Shown here one piece after another: positions 8,269 to 16,967 of a stretch of 64,000 nt of DNA. The notes under the pieces are model-generated. The model had not been told where the DNA came from. It was given only the letters and a program-made list of their open reading frames with translations, and did no database searches. Source of the DNA: JBFAPK01 sp040676675. GTDB lineage: Bacteria > Actinomycetota > Actinomycetes > Mycobacteriales > Micromonosporaceae. Location of the stretch: assembly GCF_040676675.1 (NCBI RefSeq), contig NZ_JBFAPK010000040.1:1-64000 (forward strand). Direction: 5' to 3'. Position 1 is the stretch's first letter. Each line of letters starts with the position of its first letter. The position numbers and the translations under genes were made by a program.

Positions 8269-8343
8269 GTCCCGGGCCCGGAGCGCTGCCGCGCTCCGGG
8301 CCGGGCAGAGTGTCCCGGGCCCGGAGCGCTGCCGCGCTCCGGG
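8269..8343. terminator. Duplicated hairpin between convergent GH16 and GH92 genes
   Basis: Two identical 32-base copies (8269-8300 and 8312-8343), each folding as CCCGGAGCGC-TGCC-GCGCTCCGGG. They lie in the 113-base gap between convergent stop codons, so they can act as a bidirectional terminator. The exact duplication with a 43-base period is unusual. Confidence 0.75.
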
Positions 8344-8366
8344 TCAGGCTCCGGGCCCGGGCGTCA

Positions 8367-11300
8367 CTACCCCCAGACCTCCACCTCGTAGACGCGGGCG
8401 GCCTGGTTGGTGTTCTGGGTCGGGGTGATCACGTTGAGGCGTACGTAGCGGGCCGTGGCCGAGACCGGGTGGGTCGTCACGCTGGCCGTGTTGCCCCGGG
8501 CCTGCGCGACCGTCGTCCAGTTCGTACCGTCGAGGGAGACCTGGAGGTCGAAGTCCCGGGTGTTCCAGTCCAGGCTCTCCCCGCCGGCCCCCGAGTGCCG
8601 CACGGTCACCGAGGTCAGCGCCCGGGCGGAGCCGAGGTCGACCTGCCACCATTTGCTCGTCCCGAGCGAGCACCACTTGTCGTCCTGGCCGGCCGAGACG
8701 CTGCCGTTGACCGCCTTGGCGGGGTTCTGCGCGGTGGTGCAGGACGAGTCGGCGGTGGCGGTACGCCCGGCCGCCAGGTTGGTCGGGCCGGTCGGCGGGG
8801 CGTAAACCTCGAACTCGGTGATCCGGGCCGCGGTGTTGCCGTCGTTGGCCGGGGTGGTCACGTTCAATCGGACGTACCGCGCCGAGACCGGCGTGACCGG
8901 GTGGTAGGTGCGGCTGGTCCGGTTGCCCGAGACCGTTGCCCGGGTCGTCCAGGTGCTGCCATCGGTGCTGGTCTGGATCGTGAAGGCACCCGTGTTCCAG
9001 CCGGTGTTCTCCCCGCCCAGCCCGGCGTGCTTCACCACGAACGAGCCAACCTGCTGCGCCGAGCCGAGGTCCACCTGGAGGAACTTGGTGCCGCTCACCT
9101 TCGAGCACCACTTGCTGTCCGCGCCGAGCCGGCCGTCGAACGCCTCGGCCGGGCCCTCGGTCGCCGCGCACGGCTCCGAACCGGTGGCCGGCCTGCCCGC
9201 GGCCAGGTTGGCCCCCAGCTCCGGCGCGGCCGGCGGGGCGAAGCCGTCGGTGAAGGAGGGCGGTACGTCGGCCGGGTTGGTGCCCCAACCGCTCGGCGCG
9301 GCTCCCATGGCGTACGTGAGGGTGGCGCCGCCGGCCAGGTCCCCGTACCGCAGCCAGGTGCGCTGGGTGGCGGTGCCGTTCACGGCGAGGCTCTGCACGT
9401 ACGGTGCGCCCGGCCCGGCGCCGCCGGCGTTGATCTGGATGTCCCCGCCCGGCCGGTCGATCAGGATCGAGCCGAAGAGCGGGCCGTGCAGCGCGAGGGT
9501 GTCCGCGCCGGGCGTCGGCGGGTACATGCCGAGCGCCGCCCAGACGTACCAGGCGGAGGTGGCGCCGAGGTCGTCGTTGCCGGGCAGCCCGCCCGGACCG
9601 GTGGTGAACGACTCCTCCATCACCCGCCGGACCACCGAGCTGGTACCGGAGGGGTGCGCGGCGAAGTGGTACGCCCACGGCACCCCGTGCTCGGGCTCGT
9701 TGCCGATGTAGAAGTACGGCCGGGAGAGCCCGCCGTTGAGCTGGGTGAAGTGGTGGTCGAGCCGCTGCACGGCGGTCTGCCGGCCGCCCATCATGGCGAT
9801 CAGCGCGGCGAAGTTGTACGGGACCATCCAGCTGTACTGCGCGGCGTTGCCCTCGGTGTAGCCGCTCGGGTTGGCCGGGTCCAGCGGCCACGGCCAGGTG
9901 CCGTCCGAGTTGCGGTCGTGGACGTACTGCGACTCGGGGTTGAAGACGTTGCGCCACCACTGCGCGCGCTGGATGTAGGTGCGGTACTTGGCGGTGTCGC
10001 CGAGCGCGCGGGCGAACTGGGCGACGGCGAAGTCCGAGGCGGAGTACTCCATCGAGTCCGACGGGTTCTCGTGGATGTACTGGAGGCTGGTGTAGCCGCT
10101 CTGCCGGCCGCGGATCGGGCTGCCCTGCGTGGTGCCGCCGTTGGAGCTGGCGTGCATCAGGGCGAGCGCGGCGGCGGTGTCGAAGTCCCGTACGCCGAAC
10201 GCGTAGAGGCTGCTCACGATGATCGGACCGGGGTCGCCGGTCATGATGAACGCCTCGTTCTGGTTGTGTGACCACTTCGGTAGCAGGCCGCCCTGCTGGC
10301 CGTCGAGGACCATCGACCGGGCGATGTCGGTGGCCTCGGCCGGAGCGATCAGCGCGACCAGGGAGGCCCAGGAGCGGTAGATGTCCCAGCCGGAGTAGTT
10401 CTGGTAGACGGGGTGGCCGGCGGTGTGTACCGCGTTGTCGAAGCCGAGGTACTGGCCGGTGACGTCGCTGGCGAGGTTCGGGTTGATCAGCACCCGGTAC
10501 AGGGCGGTGTAGAACTTCTGCAGGTCGGTGGCGCTGCCGCCGCCGACCTGGACGCGGCTGAGCATCGCGTTCCAGTCGGCGTCGGCCGCGGCCCGTACGC
10601 CGGCGAAGTCGAAGCCGGACTGCTCGGCGGCGAGGTTGGCCTGCGCCCCGGCCTGGCTGACGAACGAGATACCGATCTTCGCCTGCACCACCTGGTTGGC
10701 GGTGGTGTCGAAGGTGAGGTAACCGCCGGAGTTCACGCCGCTGGCGCTGGTCGAGCCGGCGCTGACGGTACCGCCGACCCAGGTACCGACGCCGCTGGGC
10801 GCCCGGTCGAACTCGATCCGGTAGTAGATCTGGTACGTCTTGGCGCTGCCACAGAAGCCGCCGCCGGTGAGGCTGCCGGTCACGGTGGAGCCGCTGATGG
10901 CGAGCGTGCTGGTGCGGTTGCCGGTGGCGCTGCGGCCGGGGTTGACCAGCACCCGGGAGGCGGTGCCGGCCGGGTAGCTCAGCCGCATGATCCCGGTGCG
11001 CTTGGTGGCCGAGAGTTCGACCTGGGTGTTGCCGTAGTTGCCGAGCACCGTCCGGTAGTAGCCGGCCCCGGCCACCTCGGCGCTCTTGGTCTGCGTCGCC
11101 GCGTACGAGGTCCAGCTCGTACCGGGCGAGGCGCCGAGCGCGCCGGTGATCGGCAGGATCGCCAGGTTCTCGTTGTTGGCGCAGCCGGCGCCGTTGAAGT
11201 GGGTGAGGCTGAACTCCTCGATCTTGGTGTCCGCGAAGCGGTAGCCGGAGGGGGAGGCGGTCGGGGTGTCCGGGCTGAACTGGACCATCCCGAAGGGCGC

Positions 11301-11627
11301 GACGGGCCCGGGTACGGTGCTGCCGCCCGCGCCGCCGCCGACCGGGTCGGGCGAGTTGCTGTCGTCGGTACCGATGAACGGGTTGACGTGCTGGGTCAGC
11401 GCGAGCGCGGCGGCGCTGGTCCGGGCGGTGTCGTCGGGCGCGGCGGCGCTGGTCCGGGTGGTGTCGTCGGGTGCGGCGGCGCTGGTCCGGGCGGTGTCGT
11501 CGGGTGCGGCGGCCAGGGCGGGCGCGGCGAGGACCGTGGCGGCCACGGTGGATGCGGCCAGGGTCGCGGCGACCAGCGCTCTCGCGGACGGGGTGGCGAG
11601 CGGGGCCCGCCGGGCGGTGTGCGGCAT
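8367..11627 (-). CDS. Secreted GH92 alpha-mannosidase-like enzyme with two F5/8-type C domains
   Basis: 1086 residues from ATG 11625-11627, which has a clear GGAGG site. An N-terminal signal (ARALVAATLAASTVAATVLA) is followed by three APDDTARTSAA-like repeats. The GH92 domain (about 75-770) opens with LTQHVNPFIGTDDSNSPDPVGGGAGG and includes LPKWSHNQNEAFIMTGDPG, YSASDFAVAQFA and NDDLGATSAWYVWAALG, with the acidic residues typical of these calcium-dependent exo-mannosidases. Two C-terminal galactose-binding-like modules of about 140 residues each (starting NLAAGRPATGSEPCA and NLAAGRTATADSSCT) should bind glycan. Likely trims alpha-linked mannose from fungal or yeast glycans. It is divergent from the chitinase gene. 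Confidence 0.93.
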   Translation of the reverse strand: MPHTARRAPLATPSARALVAATLAASTVAATVLAAPALAAAPDDTARTSAAAPDDTTRTSAAAPDDTARTSAAALALTQHVNPFIGTDDSNSPDPVGGGAGGSTVPGPVAPFGMVQFSPDTPTASPSGYRFADTKIEEFSLTHFNGAGCANNENLAILPITGALGASPGTSWTSYAATQTKSAEVAGAGYYRTVLGNYGNTQVELSATKRTGIMRLSYPAGTASRVLVNPGRSATGNRTSTLAISGSTVTGSLTGGGFCGSAKTYQIYYRIEFDRAPSGVGTWVGGTVSAGSTSASGVNSGGYLTFDTTANQVVQAKIGISFVSQAGAQANLAAEQSGFDFAGVRAAADADWNAMLSRVQVGGGSATDLQKFYTALYRVLINPNLASDVTGQYLGFDNAVHTAGHPVYQNYSGWDIYRSWASLVALIAPAEATDIARSMVLDGQQGGLLPKWSHNQNEAFIMTGDPGPIIVSSLYAFGVRDFDTAAALALMHASSNGGTTQGSPIRGRQSGYTSLQYIHENPSDSMEYSASDFAVAQFARALGDTAKYRTYIQRAQWWRNVFNPESQYVHDRNSDGTWPWPLDPANPSGYTEGNAAQYSWMVPYNFAALIAMMGGRQTAVQRLDHHFTQLNGGLSRPYFYIGNEPEHGVPWAYHFAAHPSGTSSVVRRVMEESFTTGPGGLPGNDDLGATSAWYVWAALGMYPPTPGADTLALHGPLFGSILIDRPGGDIQINAGGAGPGAPYVQSLAVNGTATQRTWLRYGDLAGGATLTYAMGAAPSGWGTNPADVPPSFTDGFAPPAAPELGANLAAGRPATGSEPCAATEGPAEAFDGRLGADSKWCSKVSGTKFLQVDLGSAQQVGSFVVKHAGLGGENTGWNTGAFTIQTSTDGSTWTTRATVSGNRTSRTYHPVTPVSARYVRLNVTTPANDGNTAARITEFEVYAPPTGPTNLAAGRTATADSSCTTAQNPAKAVNGSVSAGQDDKWCSLGTSKWWQVDLGSARALTSVTVRHSGAGGESLDWNTRDFDLQVSLDGTNWTTVAQARGNTASVTTHPVSATARYVRLNVITPTQNTNQAARVYEVEVWG
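11407..11505 (-). repeat. 33-bp tandem repeat in GH92 N-terminus
   Basis: Three copies (11407-11439, 11440-11472, 11473-11505) differ by one or two bases and encode three APDDT(A/T)RTSAA units between the signal peptide and the catalytic domain. The unit length keeps the frame, which suggests a slippage-prone spacer. Confidence 0.9.
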
Positions 11628-11715
11628 GCGTCCTCCGTGATGGGGGTGGTGGAACGGTCGGACGTGCGGTGCGCGGCCCCGGCCAGCGTGCGACCCGGCA
11701 TTCACGGCGCGGGGT

Positions 11716-11728
11716 TACAACGTTGTCA
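11716..11728. promoter_or_regulatory. LacI-type operator upstream of GH92 gene
   Basis: TACAACGTTGTCA contains the perfect palindrome ACAACGTTGT (11717-11726) about 90 bases before the GH92 ATG, in the divergent GH92/chitinase gap. The central CG and ACAA/TTGT arms fit LacI-family operators. It differs from the GAGCGCTC-type site at 6499, implying a different regulator. Confidence 0.55.
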
Positions 11729-11866
11729 GGGGTTGATCCATAGACAAGTACGACTACTGATGTCTGTCAACACCGTCGGGGTCTGGACAGGAACAGTTAA
11801 CAGTCCTAATAATTGGCGAACCGTCGACGCACCTCAATACCCCCACACCCCCGGTGGAGGCCACCC

Positions 11867-13312
11867 ATGACCCGCCCCCACACACCCCACCCACGCTCCC
11901 GGCCACCTTCGCGCACCCGCACGCTCCTACTCGCCACCCTCACCACCACCCTGACCGCCACCACCGCCGCAATCGCGCTCACCACCCCCGCCTACGCCGC
12001 CGGACCCACCGCCACCTTCACCAAAACCAGCGACTGGGGCACCGGCTGGGAAGGCAAATACACCATCACCAACCCCGGCCCCACCACCATCACCACCTGG
12101 ACCCTCACCCTCGACCTCCCCACCGGCACCACCATCGGCACCTACTGGGACACCCAACTCACCACCACCGGCACCCACCACACCTTCACCAACCGCACCT
12201 ACAACGGCACCCTCACCCCCGGCACAAGCACCAGCTTCGGCTTCAACGCCACCGGACCCGGAACCCCCACCAACTGCACCATCAACAACCAACCCTGCGC
12301 CGGCGGCACCACCCCCACCACCCCACCGGCCACCACCCCGCCGCCCACCACGCCACCACCCACCACGCCACCGCCCACCACACCGCCACCCACCAGCCCA
12401 CCCCCGAACACGGGACTGCCCAAGCACTTCCTCACCGGCTACTGGCACAACTTCGTCAACCCGGCCGTCGAACTGCGGCTGCGCGACGTACCGAACGACT
12501 ACGACCTGGTCGCCGTCGCCTTCGCCGAGGCGACCGGCACCCCCGGCGCGGTCGCGTTCGGCGTCGACGCCGGGCTGTCGGCGGCGTTGGGCGGCTACAC
12601 CGACGCGGACTTCCGCGCCGACGTGCAGACCCTGCACGCCCGGGGCAAGAAGGTGATCCTCTCCGTGGGCGGCGAGGCCGGCCGGGTCGCGGTGAACGAC
12701 GCGACCTCGGCGACGAACTTCAGCAACACCATGGCCGGCCTGATCCAGCAGTACGGCTTCGACGGCGTCGACATCGACCTGGAGAACGGGCTCAACCCGA
12801 CGTACATGGCGCAGGCCCTGCGGTCGCTGCGCGGCCGGATCGGCAGCGGACTGATCATCACGATGGCGCCGCAGACCATCGACATGCAGTCGCCCTCGGC
12901 CTCGTACTTCAAGCTGGCGCTGGACATCCGCGACATCCTCACGGTGGTCCACACCCAGTACTACAACTCCGGCTCGATGCTCGGCTGCGACCAGAGCTTC
13001 GCCTACTCGCAGGGGACCGTCAACTTCCTCACCGCGCTGGCCTGCCTGCAACTGGAGGCCGGACTGCGCCCCGACCAGGTCGCGCTCGGCCTGCCCGCCG
13101 GACCCGGCGCGGCCGGCGGCGGGGTGGTCGCACCGTCCCTGGTCAACCAGGCGCTCGACTGCCTGGCCCGGGCCACCAACTGCGGCAGCTTCCGGCCGCC
13201 GCGCACCTATCCCGGCATCCGCGGCGCGATGACCTGGTCCGTCAACTGGGACGTGAGCAACGGCAACACCTTCGCCCGCACCGTCAAGCCGCACCTCGCC
13301 ACGCTGCCCTGA
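11867..13312 (+). CDS. Secreted CBM2-GH18 chitinase
   Basis: 481 residues; ATG 11867 follows GGTGGAGG. Order: signal peptide (1-45, ending AYAA), CBM2 module (about 46-145, very Thr-rich), Pro-Thr linker (about 148-182) and GH18 domain (185-481). The catalytic signature DGVDIDLE is at 299-306 with Glu306 as acid/base; SVGGE is the upstream conserved strand. It should bind and hydrolyse chitin outside the cell. The first 180 codons favour CCC, CAC, ACC, CAA and GGA, whereas the GH18 part uses the window's usual GCG/GTC/CTG-rich codons, a sharp change at about 12410. Followed after 92 bases by a second chitinase in the same direction. Confidence 0.92.
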   Translation: MTRPHTPHPRSRPPSRTRTLLLATLTTTLTATTAAIALTTPAYAAGPTATFTKTSDWGTGWEGKYTITNPGPTTITTWTLTLDLPTGTTIGTYWDTQLTTTGTHHTFTNRTYNGTLTPGTSTSFGFNATGPGTPTNCTINNQPCAGGTTPTTPPATTPPPTTPPPTTPPPTTPPPTSPPPNTGLPKHFLTGYWHNFVNPAVELRLRDVPNDYDLVAVAFAEATGTPGAVAFGVDAGLSAALGGYTDADFRADVQTLHARGKKVILSVGGEAGRVAVNDATSATNFSNTMAGLIQQYGFDGVDIDLENGLNPTYMAQALRSLRGRIGSGLIITMAPQTIDMQSPSASYFKLALDIRDILTVVHTQYYNSGSMLGCDQSFAYSQGTVNFLTALACLQLEAGLRPDQVALGLPAGPGAAGGGVVAPSLVNQALDCLARATNCGSFRPPRTYPGIRGAMTWSVNWDVSNGNTFARTVKPHLATLP

Positions 13313-13404
13313 CCCCGGTACCCGCTGCCCTGGCCCCCGTACCCCCGGGGCCGATCCGACCCACCCACTCACCGCCACCGTCAACCCCCGACCTGGAGGC
13401 ACCC

Positions 13405-14976
13405 GTGAGACTCACCCCCCTGCGCGCGGCGGCGTCCGCCGCCGCCCTGGCCGCCGCGGTCCTCGCGGCGACCGTCGTGGCCGCGCCGGCCGCGTCCGCC
13501 GCCACCGCCGCCTTCGTCCGCACCTCCAGCTGGAGCAACGGGTACGAGGCGAGGTTCACCGTCACGAACAACACCTCGTCCCCGATCAGCTCGTGGAACG
13601 TGCAGTTCGACCTGCCCAGCGGCAGCGCGATCAGCTCCTCCTGGGACGCCAACGTCGCCCGCTCCGGCCAGCACTACACCGCCACCAACGCCAGCTGGAA
13701 CGGCGCGCTGGGCGCGGGCGCGAGCACCAGCTTCGGCTTCGTCGTGGCGGGCACCGGCGACCCGACGAACTGCACGGTCAACGGCGCGTCCTGCTCCGGC
13801 GGCTCGACCCCGCCGCCGACCAACCCCGGCGCGCCGGGCACGCCCGGCAACGTACGGGTCACCGGCACCGCGAACACCTCGATCTCGCTGGCCTGGAACG
13901 CCTCCTCCGGTACGGTCACCGGCTACCGGGTCTACGAGGGCACGACGGTACGGGCCACCGTGACGGGTACCTCCGCCACCGTCTCCGGCCTGGCCGCCTG
14001 CTCCGCGCACAGCTACACGGTGGCCGCCTACAACTCCTCCGGCGAGTCCGCGAAGTCGGCGGCCGTCTCGGCGACCACCACCGGCTGTACCGGCGGCGGG
14101 GGCAGCATGGCCGCGGCGCCGTACCTCTACCCGGGCTGGGGTGACCCGCCCGCGCCCGCGACCGTGATGAGCGCGACCGGGGTCAGGTGGTTCACCATCG
14201 CGTTCATCCTCTCCGGCGGCGGCTGCACGCCGGCCTGGGACGGCTCCGGCTCGCTGACCGGCGGGGTGCACGCCAGCACGATCAACGCGATCCGGGCCGC
14301 CGGTGGCGACGTGATCCCGTCCATCGGCGGCTGGAGCGGCAACAAGCTCGGCCCGAACTGCTCGTCGGCGTCCGCGCTGGCCGGCGCGTACCAGCAGGTC
14401 ATCAACGCGTTCAACCTCAAGGCGATCGACGTCGACATCGAGAACAGCGACGAGTTCGAGAACCCGGTCGTGCAGGACCGCATCCTCGGCGCGTTGAAGA
14501 TCGTCAAGCAGAACAACCCGGGGATCAAGACGATCCTCACCTTCGGTACGTCGACCTCCGGCCCGTCGGACACCGGCAAGCGCCTGATCAACCAGGCGGC
14601 GGCGCTCCAGGCGAACGTCGACGTCTTCACCATCATGCCGTTCGACTTCGGCGGCGGGGCGAACATGTACCAGAGCACCGTCAACGCCGCCGAGGGGCTG
14701 AAGAACCAGCTCAAGACGGCCTTCGGCTGGTCCGACGCGACCGCGTACCAGCACATGGGGATCTCGGGCATGAACGGGCTCTCCGACCAGCAGGAGCTGA
14801 CCACGCCGGCGACCTGGACGCAGATCCGGGACTGGGCGAAGGCCCGCTCCCTGGCCCGGTTCACCTACTGGGCGGTCAACCGCGACCGGCCCTGCCCCGG
14901 CGGCGGCGTGGTGGCCAACTGCAGCGGCATCGCCCAGAACACCTGGGAGTTCACCTCGATCACCGCGCAGTACTGA
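13405..14976 (+). CDS. Secreted CBM2-FnIII-GH18 chitinase
   Basis: 523 residues from GTG 13405 (CTGGAGG upstream). Order: signal peptide (about 1-32), CBM2 (33-132), fibronectin type III (about 145-228, PGNVRVTGTANTSISLAWNA), GH18 (about 237-523). The catalytic strand reads KAIDVDIEN: Asp342, Asp344 and Glu346 align with the last D-x-D-x-E of the GH18 motif, while the first Asp-Gly of the usual DGxDxDxE is Lys-Ala. Catalytic Glu is kept, so activity is expected; the class resembles chitinases with SIGGWSG. It is paralogous to the preceding CBM2 chitinase in the binding module but not in the catalytic subfamily. Confidence 0.92.
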   Translation: MRLTPLRAAASAAALAAAVLAATVVAAPAASAATAAFVRTSSWSNGYEARFTVTNNTSSPISSWNVQFDLPSGSAISSSWDANVARSGQHYTATNASWNGALGAGASTSFGFVVAGTGDPTNCTVNGASCSGGSTPPPTNPGAPGTPGNVRVTGTANTSISLAWNASSGTVTGYRVYEGTTVRATVTGTSATVSGLAACSAHSYTVAAYNSSGESAKSAAVSATTTGCTGGGGSMAAAPYLYPGWGDPPAPATVMSATGVRWFTIAFILSGGGCTPAWDGSGSLTGGVHASTINAIRAAGGDVIPSIGGWSGNKLGPNCSSASALAGAYQQVINAFNLKAIDVDIENSDEFENPVVQDRILGALKIVKQNNPGIKTILTFGTSTSGPSDTGKRLINQAAALQANVDVFTIMPFDFGGGANMYQSTVNAAEGLKNQLKTAFGWSDATAYQHMGISGMNGLSDQQELTTPATWTQIRDWAKARSLARFTYWAVNRDRPCPGGGVVANCSGIAQNTWEFTSITAQY

Positions 14977-14989
14977 CCCGATCCCACCT

Positions 14990-15053
14990 CGCCGATCTAG
15001 GGCAAATCCTTGCTAGTGGATCTCTATTCACGAGGATTTGCCCTAGATCGGCG
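14990..15053. terminator. 21-bp perfect inverted repeat after chitinase gene
   Basis: Arms at 14990-15010 and 15033-15053 (core CTAGGGCAAATCC and its complement) are perfectly complementary over 21 bases around a 22-base AT-rich loop. It follows the chitinase stop by 13 bases, so it would make a strong terminator hairpin. Its length and AT content in this GC-rich DNA suggest a dispersed palindromic element. Confidence 0.8.
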
Positions 15054-15195
15054 GTGGATTCGCTGGCCGCGGCACCCGCTCGCGTTTGGACACCTCCGCC
15101 GGCCGGTTCGACCCCGTCGGCGCCGAGCCGGTGCGGGGTCGAGCCGGCGTGGTCGCGGGTTTGGCCGGGGCGCGGTACGGAAATAGCACTCCGGT

Positions 15196-16884
15196 ATGAG
15201 CGACCGCTGGTACGCCGAGGCCGTCGTCTACTGCCTGGACCTGGAGACGTACGCCGACTCGGACGGGGATGGGATCGGTGACATCCGGGGGCTGATCGGC
15301 CGGCTCGACTACCTGGCCCGGCTCGGCGTGACCTGCCTGTGGCTGAATCCGATCCACCCGTCGCCGAACCGCGACGACGGCTACGACGTGACCGACTTCT
15401 ACACGGTCGACCCGCGCCTCGGTTCGCTCGGCGACTTCGCCGAGCTGCTGCACGAGGCCGGCAACCGGGGCATCCGGGTCATCATCGACCTGGTGGTGAA
15501 CCACACCTCGGACCAGCACCCCTGGTTCCAGTCGGCCCGGTCGTCGCCGGACTCGCCGTACCGGGACTGGTACGTCTGGTCCGACCAGGCCCCGCCGGAC
15601 CGCCGACAGGGCATCGTCTTCCCCGGCGAGCAGCGGGAGACCTGGACCTACGACCGGACCGCCAAGGCGTGGTACTACCACCGGTTCTACGACTTCCAGC
15701 CCGACCTGAACATCGCCAACCCGGCGGTACGGGCCGAGATCAAGAAGATCGTCTCGTTCTGGCTCCAGCTCGGGGTGGCCGGGTTCCGCATCGACGCGGC
15801 GCCGTTCATCATCGAGATGACCGAGCCGGGCAACGCGGACTCGCCCAAGCACTTCGAGTTCCTCACCGAGCTGCGCCAGCACGCGCAGTGGCGGCGGGGC
15901 GACGCGGTGCTGCTGGCCGAGGCGAACGTCGAGCCGGACCAGCTGCCGGCGTACTTCGGCGACCAGGGCGGCTCGGCCAACCGGCTGCACATGCTCTTCG
16001 ACTTCATGCTCAACGGTCGGCTGCTGCTGGCGTTGGCGCGGCGGGACCCCGAGCCGGTCATCGAGGCGCTGCGCGCCACCCCGGCCCTGCCGCGCGGCGG
16101 GCAGTGGGCCACCTTCCTGCGCAACCACGACGAGAGCGACCTGTCCCGGTTGACCGCGGAGCAGCGCGAGGACGTCTTCCGGGAGTTCGGCCCGGAGGAG
16201 CGCATGCGCCTCTACGGTCGCGGCATCCGGCGCCGGCTCGCGCCGATGCTCGGCAACGACCGGCGGCGCATCGAGCTGGCGTACTCGCTCCAGTTCTCGC
16301 TGCGCGGCACGCCGGTGCTCCGCTACGGCGAGGAGATCGGGATGGGCGACGACCTCTCGCTGCCGGGCCGGGACGCGCTGCGTACCCCGATGCAGTGGTC
16401 GCTCAAGCCCAACGGCGGCTTCTCCAGCGCGCCCGCCGACAAGCTGATCCGGCCCGTGGTCGACAAGGGGGAGTTCAGTTACGAGCGGGTCAACGTCACG
16501 CTCCAGCGGCACGACCAGCGGTCGCTGCTCGCCTGGTTCGAGCGGATGATCCGTACGCTGCGCGAGGCGCCGGAGGTGGGCTGCGGGGCCTGTACGCACG
16601 TGGACGTACCGCTGCCGGCGGGTGTCCTCGCGCACCGGGCGGACGGCCGGACCGGCGCCATGCTCTTCCTGCACAACCTCGGTACCGACGACGTGACCGT
16701 GGACCTCGGCAGCCTCTACGAGGAGGCGGACCTGCCGAACGACGTGCTCTCCGACAAGGAGTACCCGCCGCCGGGCAAGCTCGACGCGCTGAGGCTCGCC
16801 GGCTACGGCTACCGCTGGATCCGGCTGCGCCGGGGTTGGGAGGACTGGGCCGGTCCCGCCGCGGCGGCGTCCTCCGCGGGCTGA
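15196..16884 (+). CDS. GH13 trehalose-synthase-like / alpha-amylase family protein
   Basis: 562 residues, cytosolic. GH13 motifs are complete: DLVVNHTSDQHPWF (region I), GFRIDAAPF with Asp200 nucleophile, LLAEAN with Glu242 acid/base, and FLRNHDE with Asp312. The opening WYAEAVVYCLDLETYADSDGDGIGD and the VNHTSDQHPWFQ run resemble TreS (maltose-trehalose transglucosylase), but the sequence is divergent, so another alpha-glucosyl specificity is possible. No maltokinase or GlgE gene is adjacent. ATG 15196 has only a weak ribosome site. It stands alone between the palindrome and a PadR operon. Confidence 0.85.
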   Translation: MSDRWYAEAVVYCLDLETYADSDGDGIGDIRGLIGRLDYLARLGVTCLWLNPIHPSPNRDDGYDVTDFYTVDPRLGSLGDFAELLHEAGNRGIRVIIDLVVNHTSDQHPWFQSARSSPDSPYRDWYVWSDQAPPDRRQGIVFPGEQRETWTYDRTAKAWYYHRFYDFQPDLNIANPAVRAEIKKIVSFWLQLGVAGFRIDAAPFIIEMTEPGNADSPKHFEFLTELRQHAQWRRGDAVLLAEANVEPDQLPAYFGDQGGSANRLHMLFDFMLNGRLLLALARRDPEPVIEALRATPALPRGGQWATFLRNHDESDLSRLTAEQREDVFREFGPEERMRLYGRGIRRRLAPMLGNDRRRIELAYSLQFSLRGTPVLRYGEEIGMGDDLSLPGRDALRTPMQWSLKPNGGFSSAPADKLIRPVVDKGEFSYERVNVTLQRHDQRSLLAWFERMIRTLREAPEVGCGACTHVDVPLPAGVLAHRADGRTGAMLFLHNLGTDDVTVDLGSLYEEADLPNDVLSDKEYPPPGKLDALRLAGYGYRWIRLRRGWEDWAGPAAAASSAG

Positions 16885-16931
16885 GGCGGCGGAACGCCGT
16901 CGGGCACCTTGCGCTTCATGGTCGCCTCCGT

Positions 16932-16949
16932 ATAGTAGGTTCCGACTAT
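16932..16949. promoter_or_regulatory. Inverted repeat overlapping promoter of PadR-monooxygenase operon
   Basis: ATAGTaGG-TT-CCgACTAT: 8-base arms with one mismatched position, 19 bases before the PadR ATG. The spacing and AT-rich ends are typical of autoregulatory PadR operators. It lies where the -10 region should be, so binding would block transcription. Confidence 0.65.
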
Positions 16950-16967
16950 TAGGGACCGGTGATACGG

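Noticed and set aside
6870..10271. 1133-codon plus-strand frame crossing the GH16 and GH92 genes
   Set aside because: No recognisable domain and it spans the convergent terminator pair; a frame artefact.
8344..10275. Long alternative minus-strand frame within the GH92 gene
   Set aside because: Arg/His-rich sequence without motifs; the GH92 frame explains the region fully.
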